Below, piece by piece: positions 57,153-64,000 of a stretch of DNA of 64,000 nt. How positions within the stretch are numbered: position 1 is the first letter of the stretch; each line of letters begins with the position of its first letter. This DNA comes from Brachypodium distachyon. Its lineage: Eukaryota > Streptophyta > Magnoliopsida > Poales > Poaceae. The stretch lies in the NCBI RefSeq assembly GCF_000005505.3, contig NC_016133.3:6200001-6264000 (forward strand). Reading direction: 5' to 3'. Under the pieces are notes generated by a model. It saw only the letters and a program-made list of their open reading frames with translations. It did no database searches and was not told the DNA's origin. The translations under genes were made by a program, and so were the position numbers.

Positions 57153-59036
57153 ATGTCTGGCAAGCTCTCCGCAGCCGCCGTGGCGCCGTGGAAGCGACTC
57201 TGCAAGCTCGTCTCCGACGGGCGCTACCAGGAAGCCCTCCTTGCTTACTCTCGAGCCCACGCCTCCGACCTCCGTCCGGACGCCTTCACCTTCCCCTGCC
57301 TCCTCAAATCCTGCGCCGCTCTTCAGGATGCCTCCGCCGCGCTCCAGCTCCACGGCAACCTCGTCAAGTCGGGCTTCTTCTCCTGCCCCTACACGGCCAC
57401 GGCTCTGACGAGTGCATATGCCAGGCTCCTCCGACTGACGGACGCACGCAAGGTGTTCGATGAAATGCCGGAACGAACTGTGCCCTGCTTCAATGCCCTC
57501 ATCGCGGGGCTTTCGCAGTGTGGGAAGGTCGACGAAGCGAGGGATGTACTTAGTCTCCTCAGGAAAGAGGGGATATTGCCGGACTCTGTCACGGTGGCAA
57601 GTGTGCTGCCTGCTTGTGGGGTGGTTGAGCAAGCGAAACAACTGCATGGGCTCGTTGTGAAGACCGGGGACAGTTTGGATCGCTACGTTGTGACAACACT
57701 CATCACAAAGTATTTGGATTATGGGGATTTGGAGACTGCAAGGAGGATTTTTGAATTAGTGGTTCATAAGGGTGTTGAGAGTTACAATGCGATGGCTTCT
57801 GGATTGTCGAGGAATAATGAACATTTCATAGCTCTGGATACTATTAGGGAAATGGGACTTGGGTCCAGTGAAAAACCTAATGACACTACTTTGCTGGTAG
57901 TTCTCTCAGCATGCACAAGTGCATTGGCATCATCACTTGGTAAAGAAGCCCATTGCTATGTTTTGAAGCATGCAATTGATTGCAATGTCAAGATCAAGAC
58001 TGCACTCATTGACATGTACTCAAAATGTGGTTATCTGGAGTGTGCTTACCAGGTTTTCTCTAACACGGAGGAGCGGAACTTGGTGACCTGGAATACAATG
58101 ATCTCAGGTTTTTTGATACATGATAAGCTTGCAAATGCATTAGGGTTGTTCGAACAGCTAAGATTAGAAGGGTTCAACCCTGATAGAATTACATGGAATC
58201 TGATGATTAATGGGCTTGCACATCATCAGAAGTTTTTCGAGGTCTTCTCATTTTTCCGTAAGATGCGATTGGAGCAAGTATCAGGTGTAAATCTAGAAAC
58301 CATTACAAGTATGTTGAGTGCTTGTTCGGCCATGTCAGATATCCAGCATGGGAAGGAGATATATTGCCATGTTATTCGAACAATGCAAGACTTTGAGGAT
58401 GATGTTTTCCAGACAACAGTGATTGACATGTTTATGAGCTGTGGCTGTGACAGGTATGCTGGTAGAGTATTTGGGAAAGAGATGAGGAAATCGAATGATC
58501 CAGCTTTGTGGAATGCAATGATTTCTGGTTATGGAAAGTGTGGAAAAAACTGTTTAGCATTGCAAACTTTTAATGAGATGCTTAAGCAGCAAGTGCAGCC
58601 CAACTCAGCTACCTTTCTTTGTGCTCTTTCAGCCTGTAGTCATGCTGGCTTAGTTCAAAAGGCAATGCAGCTGTACCAATTGATGGGGAGCACCTACAGT
58701 GTCGACCCTACTATTGAACACTTGAGTGTCATTCTTGATCTTTTCTGCCGTGCTGGAAAGCTACCTGAAGCTTATGATCTGTTACTGAAATATGCTAATC
58801 CACCAGCTTCAATGTGGTATTCTTTTCTTGGTGCATGTAGAAACTATTGTAATGCGGAACTTGGTGAAATAGCAGCAACAAAGCTCTATGATTTGGACCC
58901 CGGGAGCACAACTCCATGGGTAATTCTATCCAACATATATGCTGAACAATATCGATGGAGCGAAGTAGAGACATTGCGGAAAATGATGTCAGACAGGTGC
59001 CTCATCAAAATTCCTGCATGCAGTGAACTTGTATGA
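57153..59036 (+). CDS. Pentatricopeptide repeat protein, PLS class with E domain
   Basis: Intronless, 627 aa. PPR proteins bind organellar RNA, each repeat recognising about one base. Repeats run almost from the start (RPDAFTFPCLLKSCAALQDA, ARKVFDEMPERTVPCFNALI, GILPDSVTVASVLPACG, KTALIDMYSKCGYLECAYQV, RNLVTWNTMISGFL) to about residue 560. A truncated E-type tail follows (WYSFLGACRNYCNAELGEIA, then LSNIYAEQYRWSEVETLRKM). No DYW deaminase domain follows. The layout resembles Arabidopsis At2g02750-type proteins. E-class members usually act in C-to-U RNA editing, with DYW activity supplied in trans; the target is unknown. Start ATG 57153 is the first in frame. A clear organelle presequence is not obvious: the protein opens MSGKLSAAAVAPWKRLCKLV. 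The start is 135 bp from the end of a PIF/Harbinger element. Confidence 0.92.
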   Translation: MSGKLSAAAVAPWKRLCKLVSDGRYQEALLAYSRAHASDLRPDAFTFPCLLKSCAALQDASAALQLHGNLVKSGFFSCPYTATALTSAYARLLRLTDARKVFDEMPERTVPCFNALIAGLSQCGKVDEARDVLSLLRKEGILPDSVTVASVLPACGVVEQAKQLHGLVVKTGDSLDRYVVTTLITKYLDYGDLETARRIFELVVHKGVESYNAMASGLSRNNEHFIALDTIREMGLGSSEKPNDTTLLVVLSACTSALASSLGKEAHCYVLKHAIDCNVKIKTALIDMYSKCGYLECAYQVFSNTEERNLVTWNTMISGFLIHDKLANALGLFEQLRLEGFNPDRITWNLMINGLAHHQKFFEVFSFFRKMRLEQVSGVNLETITSMLSACSAMSDIQHGKEIYCHVIRTMQDFEDDVFQTTVIDMFMSCGCDRYAGRVFGKEMRKSNDPALWNAMISGYGKCGKNCLALQTFNEMLKQQVQPNSATFLCALSACSHAGLVQKAMQLYQLMGSTYSVDPTIEHLSVILDLFCRAGKLPEAYDLLLKYANPPASMWYSFLGACRNYCNAELGEIAATKLYDLDPGSTTPWVILSNIYAEQYRWSEVETLRKMMSDRCLIKIPACSELV

Positions 59037-60818
59037 AAATGTATTTCATGCTTGCCTGGTCGGGATGGAAACGAACTGTCTAGTTACCATCTAGAAGGTA
59101 TGGACATATCTTTCCTGCCAGCCATCTGGTCGTAACAAAATTTTTAATGTTGCCTACAATCCGCAAATGATAAATTTCGGAGTCTATGTCAGTTTCTTGT
59201 CTGAAACATGCAATTTCTTATTCAGGCTTGATCTATAATTCTATAGTATTAGCCATTGGTGATTGAATTTTATATACACAAATGTGCACAGTTTGAACTT
59301 CAATGGATAGCCACCTTTTTATGTTGTGAACTCTTAACAGAAGATCGAAGAGGTGTATTGGTCCTTTGTCAGTAGGGAAAGATGTCAAAACACCACGTGA
59401 AAAGGACTTGTTCAGTATGGTTACAGTTCTATACTCAAGGTCAAATATGATAGGCTGTACCAATTATAATCACCAGTCAGTGGGAACCTTTTCTGCCAGG
59501 GCAGGGAGAGAAAGGTCCCTCTGTTGAGCACATTTAGGATGCATTTGACTTCTGAAATTTGAAGATATCTTGTCGAGTAGCCACAAAGGTATTTTCTGAG
59601 TCTGTATAACAGCTGCACAAACATAAGGCACTTTCCCTAGCATGTCTAAACTTGTGGTACGAAAGTGCTGTTGAGCAGGTGCCCGTGCCGCACAAGCACT
59701 CACAACAGGGATATCCCGAAGAGTGACCCTCTCCCTTGTTCCTTCCATAGTTCGTACACAGTATGCTTCCATGCATGCACGCCTGTGTCCAAAACCGCCC
59801 GCGGGGATGGATGCCCACAAATTAGCAATCCCCCTCATGGTATTAGTACAAAATATAAGTAGAAATTCTAGTGCACAGTGCCATACATATGCACACCATG
59901 AAATTGTCCCTATATAGATCAGGAAAATTATATAAAAGGGGCACTAAACAAAAGCTGACGAGCTTCGTCGTGATCTTTATTTACATAGTCATTTTGCCAT
60001 GCCATGATTAATCTCAAATGCAAGTGTATAACTATACTTTCCCATGTTTAATTTGGCTCAGCTAAGTTCTTCCAATCCTTTGACTCACCCCTAGCCAGTT
60101 TGGTCTGGATAGGTTTTCATAGGCAGGCAATTGTTTTCAAATGAGTACCAAGTTACCAACACTGGGTAGAATTTGTGCATCAGCAGCATTACCTGGACCT
60201 GCATCATCTTTTTGCAAACAATAGATCCTAGGTAGTAGTGCTACCTAATACCTATGCTCCTTAAGCTTTGCCATATTCGTTCTGCAAATATTCTCAAGCA
60301 GGGCTATTTCATAGCAGTGATAATTTCCACTTTGTTGCTAATGTCCCCTCCCCCCACTCTCCAATAAAATAATATAAAAATGAAACACTTTAAGTGAGGT
60401 GTTTCATAGTCACACCTGAAGAGATTCAACAAAAATGACAAGTAACACCATACTGCGCCTTTTGTACTCTCTCAATAATTCATGACATTAGTCATTTCTG
60501 TGGAAGTAGTGAAGTAGAAAGATCTCAACTGGGAAGGAAGCCTGAAAACTGTTTTATCCAAGTGATAAATTTAGTGCACTGGAAAACGGGAATATGATAT
60601 TTTCGGGTGGTGGGGTGGGGTCTTAATGCTATATGGAAAGACCTAACGACAAACATTTGACTTGCCAGAACAAATATTACAATCTTGTATTGAGCTTTTT
60701 TTCAACTGCCAGGCTGGATAGGAGATAGAAAGGAGTTGTGGAGATAGAAGCCTGCAACATAAATATATCATTTATGCCATGAGGATGGCTAGCACTAGAA
60801 ATTCCTCCACAGGTTTCA
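59037..60818. other. Intergenic, no supported gene
   Basis: 3' flank of the PPR gene, then AT-rich sequence. A 122-codon minus-strand frame at 59838-59470 (MRGIANLWASIPAGGFGHRR...) has a plausible composition but no motif I recognise and no conserved neighbour. I leave it uncalled. Confidence 0.4.
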
Positions 60819-62219
60819 GTGGCTCGATGATGGTGCTTCACTGGAGAGATTACTGTGAACCTTATCTCTTATTGCTAGCAAATCTTTCAGAACATCTCCG
60901 ATTGGCGGGCGATCAATTGGACTCTCCTCTGAACAGGAGATTCCGATGCGCAAAATTGAAGTGATGCAAGCAATTATCAGATCTCGGCTGTTGTTAGAAC
61001 TGGATTTGCCTCGTCCATGGTCGTCCATCTCTGCTAGTAACCACTGGTCGATGACATTAGCCTCCTTGTCTGCTACCGCCATCTAAACATACTTGCGGAG
61101 GCCAACAACTTCTTCAAAATCACTGTCTGTTGGTCTTTTTTGAGTGAACATTTCCAGCAGCAATATGACATAGCTATAGACATCACCTTGGACTGAGACC
61201 TTGTTGCCAAGTCCATACTCTAAAGTCAACAGAAGGAGTAGTGAAAAAAAAGAGAACTGACTCAGCAAGTTACATATACTTATTTAATGGTTTGTATAGA
61301 GGAAATTTCGAAAGCACTACATTTTACTCCTGCATGGTTCGAAAAAAAGCACTACATTTAATGAATGTACAACGTTATACGTATTTGAGCAATTTTCATT
61401 CTAGAAAAAATATACTCATCTTAGTGGAATTAGAATCCTAATTGAATATTTACCGGAGCCAGCTTTCTGTAGTATATTTAAAACTATAAAAAACAGAAAC
61501 TGCACCTGGAGCGGCATAACCAATTGTTCCTCTCATTGATGCCCAACCACTTGATTTCTCCAAGTCTTGATTTACAAATCTTGCAAGCCCAAAATCAGAA
61601 ACATGGGCAACCATTTCACCGTCAAGGAGAACATTGTTTGGCTTAGGATCACAGTGAATAATCGGCAATGGCCTATGTTGGCGAAGATATTCAAGTGAGA
61701 ATCAGAGAATGCCAGTGCCACATCAATTGCAATGCCTAGCCTTGCATTGTGTTCACCATATGCCACGACATGCTGGTGTAGCCATTCTCTAAGTTTCCGT
61801 TTGGTAGGAATCCATATATGGAGTACAAGTGCCTTGAAGTCGTGGCCCTCAAAATCAATACTTGAGCATACGTACTGTCAGTATCTTCACAAGGTTCCGA
61901 TGTCGAATGCATCTCAGTGTCTCGCATTCCGCAACGAAGCTTTGAGAAGCACCACGTTGCTTGAGGTTGAACACCTTCACAGCAACAAACTACTCGTTGT
62001 TGTTGGTCATTGATTTGCATGCTTCCCCTGTAGACCGAGCCAAAACTTCCTGCTCCAATGAGATTCTCGGAAGCAAAACCATTTGTTGCATTGAATAATT
62101 CAGCGTAAGAAACCCTCATATATTGCTCACTAATGAGTGGCGTTTGTACACTTGATTTCACTTTTCTGCTCCTATTGTAGAATATGAACAGTGCAGATAG
62201 TAATATGATAAATGAATTG
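60816..62219 (-). pseudogene. LRR receptor-like kinase fragment (XA21-like), decayed
   Basis: On the minus strand, remnants of a membrane span (ILLSALFIFYNRSRK) are followed by kinase pieces: RVSYAELFNATNGFASENLI, the Gly loop [57 protein letters not shown] and a C-lobe ending DRPPIGDVLKDL. The usual kinase-domain intron of XA21-like receptors survives as a GT-AG intron of about 290 bp (near 61509-61222). Damage: frameshifts in the N-lobe just after the Gly loop (around 62010) and again before the ELPNGNLE-like block, HRDxK-region HCDPK in place of HCDLK, and an in-frame TAG after GLRKYV near 61083. The leucine-rich-repeat ectodomain is missing, and MITE and LINE-tail sequence abuts the break. 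Confidence 0.85.
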
Positions 62220-62222
62220 TTT

Positions 62223-62280
62223 TTTTAATCAAAAGGGCTAGCGCCCTGTTCCATTTATCGTCAGACAAACGAAGCAATAT
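62223..62280 (-). mobile_element. LINE 3' tail fragment
   Basis: On the minus strand, GTCTGACGATAAATGGAACA, then GGGCGCTAGCCCTTTTGATT and a short A run. This resembles a LINE 3' end. It abuts the truncated kinase fragment. Confidence 0.4.
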
Positions 62281-62281
62281 A

Positions 62282-62405
62282 CTCCCTTCCTCCAACAAAG
62301 GATGTCTCAACTTTGATTAAATTTGAATGCATTTATACACTAACTCATGTCTAGATACATCTAAATTTTGACAAAGTTGAGACATCATTTGTTGAACGGA
62401 GGGAG
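62282..62405. mobile_element. Stowaway-type MITE (124 bp)
   Basis: CTCCCTTCCTCCAACAAAGG, then ATGTCTCAACTTTG on the left, and CAAAGTTGAGACATC, then TTGTTGAACGGAGGGAG on the right, with TA flanks. It is the better-preserved relative of the element at 9623-9747. Confidence 0.88.
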
Positions 62406-63120
62406 TATGATAGATAAAACTGCACTGCAGATAGAGATTATCTATCATGAGAAGCTTCCTGGACGTCTTCTTGGTAATGTGGTTGCAAGCTATGGCCTCT
62501 GCCATACCTCGATTGGGCCGGCCAGATGATCCAGGTCGGCCAGATGATCCAGGTCCAGTATATGTGTGCCGTGAGATCAGTTTGGGGCAGGTTTTGTGGC
62601 TGGGCCTTGATTGGACAGTGTTACATTGAGCCTTTTCTTTTTTCAGTCAGGCCCAGCGGTTGGTAAATACAGGACACTGAGTAGATCGATCGATATTCCC
62701 GTATTGGCTCGATTAGTTTTCTCGTCTTCCTCCTGGCGCCCCTCGAACTTGAATCGTCACTTTGCCTGCCGCTGGGACTCAATTCTGATGACCAACTGAC
62801 CTAATCTCCCGGCCCGTCTGTCCCCCACTTCCCGAGGCCTGTACTTCCCTGTCTCTACTCTCCACCCGCGTTCTCTGCAAGTTGCCAAATTTGGTTTTCT
62901 TAGAAGTTTTCTTTTGTAAGCTTACGGTAAAAAAAATATACCTTACATCTTAATGCTCTTATATCAGCTTAGATGTGACACAACTAATACATACATATGA
63001 AACAGGTTACTGTAACTGTTCTTCGTACCAATATACTCGACAAATTGGTGGTGAACTTTTGATTATGCTTCACTTAGGTATTTTTCTATAAAAAAATATA
63101 TTTGCGCACAGATTATATAT
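62406..63120. other. Intergenic, no supported gene
   Basis: Includes a short direct duplication GGCCAGATGATCCAGGTC at about 62519-62555. Short frames at 62447-62799 have no known motif. Confidence 0.45.
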
Positions 63121-64000
63121 TGTTCTAATATAATGAAATCCTTACACGGGCTGGGCCGCAATCCTGCGTGGCGGCGACCAAGTCAACGAATCCTAAAAAC
63201 CGGTTAAATTGCCAACAAGGCATAACCATGCCAACTAAGCGCCGGTCAAAGGAGTCAAAGGATCAAGCCCCCCATACCATGGTCAAAGGAGCTAGAGTAA
63301 GGGCCAAAAAAGCTCTATGAGTAAATTTACCACCTTACCTCACTTTTCCTCTCCCTCAAGGGTAGCCATGGTCTTTTGTCATGTACCCCTAGGCTATAAA
63401 TACCCTCTCCATGGGGGCATGTATCATTCACTCTCCATTGAAATAAGATCAAAGGGGAGAGGGCTAGAGCAACTTAAGGAGCCCGCTCTCGAGTGCTTGG
63501 GTCGAGCCTAGTCTCGACTCGATCTCGGGGACGCAACTTGAGAAGCGTAGTTTTGAGGTTCCGGGCCGTCTGGTACGACCTCGACTCGAAGTAGAGGGAT
63601 CGGGTTAGAGTCTCGAGGGTATCCCAACCTCGCTACTTAGGAAGACAAGTTCGGCCCAAGTCCGAGGCGGCCCCTAGAGATCTCTCGCTATAGGCGACTT
63701 GGGAAGACGAGTTCGGCCCAAGCGCTTGGCTAACGACACCCTCGAAGCCTCTCCTAACATAGGACTAAGTCGTACCCGCAGGGTCGACCGAACCTATTCA
63801 AAAAATATCAATGCGTCAACTTGTCCCAAGTGTACGGCGACCTTCGCTATAAGGCCAGCGTACACCCCCTACACCTTATTCTCGCATTTGTGCCATCGCG
63901 CATTGGCGCCGACCGTGGGGAACCCTCGCCGCAATTGAAGATTTGATGGCACCGACGAAGCCTACTTCATCAGGTGTCCAACTTGTCGCGAAATCTACAT
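63121..64000 (+). mobile_element. 5' end of an LTR retrotransposon, cut by the window edge
   Basis: The sequence from about 63121 to 63902 has LTR features: a TATAAATA box at 63395-63402, leader-like CT-rich sequence, and an end in CA at 63902, immediately followed by TTGGCGCCGACCGTGGGG. That is a primer-binding-site-like phrase typical of grass LTR elements. An ATG at 63946 opens a frame to the window end that could be the start of gag. The left border is uncertain: no partner LTR is in view. A short internal duplication of GACGAGTTCGGCCCAAG occurs near 63645 and 63706. Confidence 0.6.
63395..63402 (+). promoter_or_regulatory. TATA box of the LTR
   Basis: TATAAATA inside the LTR. It presumably marks the U3/R boundary region. 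Confidence 0.5.

Noticed and set aside
59470..59838. 122-codon minus-strand frame
   Set aside because: Plausible length but no recognisable family, no clear promoter or partner exons; could be chance. Kept uncalled.
1..64000. tRNA or rRNA genes
   Set aside because: I looked for cloverleaf-like GC-rich stretches with GTTCGA-type T-loops and for rRNA-like blocks and found none I could support by eye; a covariance-model scan would be decisive.

Overview
This is nuclear DNA of a grass (Poaceae), most likely a pooid. The evidence is intron-containing plant genes with GT-AG splice sites, GC-rich first exons typical of grasses, many Stowaway-type MITEs with CTCCCTCCG termini, and a DUF6598 gene, a family I know from grasses. 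About eleven genes or gene-like loci in 64 kb is dense, which fits a small-genome grass or a gene-rich island. I saw no prokaryotic, organellar or viral genes, no rRNA or tRNA gene and no CRISPR array.

Layout, left to right. 1-3.5 kb is repeats: a tandemly duplicated LINE 3' end whose first copy is interrupted by a Pack-MULE carrying a Ninja/AFP-type gene fragment. 3.77-4.80 kb (-) encodes a SYP12-clade syntaxin. 7.76-9.30 kb (+) is a four-exon gene for a 129-aa protein with a Mutator-type element at a splice donor. 10.67-15.12 kb (+) encodes a SANT/Myb protein with an in-frame 147-bp duplication. 15.76-20.47 kb (+) is a 14-exon UGT80-like glycosyltransferase. 21.32-21.74 kb (+) encodes a 140-aa conserved plant protein. 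23.40-30.17 kb (+) is an 18-exon half-size ABCA transporter. 30.2-35.4 kb is repeats, including a minisatellite. 35.42-38.09 kb (+) is a DUF6598 gene with two frameshifts. 38.55-40.55 kb (+) is a short-form tRNase Z. 41.18-42.66 kb (-) is a pectate lyase. 43.74-52.94 kb (-) is a 13-exon YLPM1-like P-loop protein. 53.2-57.0 kb holds a retroposon, MITEs and a PIF/Harbinger element. 57.15-59.04 kb (+) is an intronless PPR gene. 60.8-62.2 kb (-) is a decayed LRR receptor-kinase fragment. 63.1 kb to the edge is the 5' end of an LTR retrotransposon.

The genes do not form an obvious pathway. They cover membrane traffic (syntaxin, ABCA), lipid or sterol glycosylation (UGT80-like), RNA processing (tRNase Z, PPR, YLPM1-like) and cell-wall modification (pectate lyase). 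The only functionally suggestive adjacency is the UGT80-like gene followed by the ABCA gene on the same strand. I did not find a convincing new multi-gene system. The most interesting signals are mobile-element events that can be read directly from target-site duplications: three Mutator-type insertions with 9-bp duplications, a PIF/Harbinger element ending 135 bp before the PPR start codon, a retroposon with a 13-bp duplication upstream of the YLPM1-like gene, and two Stowaway copies with only 5 differences. Others are a probable GC-AG intron and a CCHC-like cluster at the YLPM1-like N-terminus.

All splice sites were placed by eye from consensus sites, reading phase and remembered family sequences. 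No alignment or database search was run.
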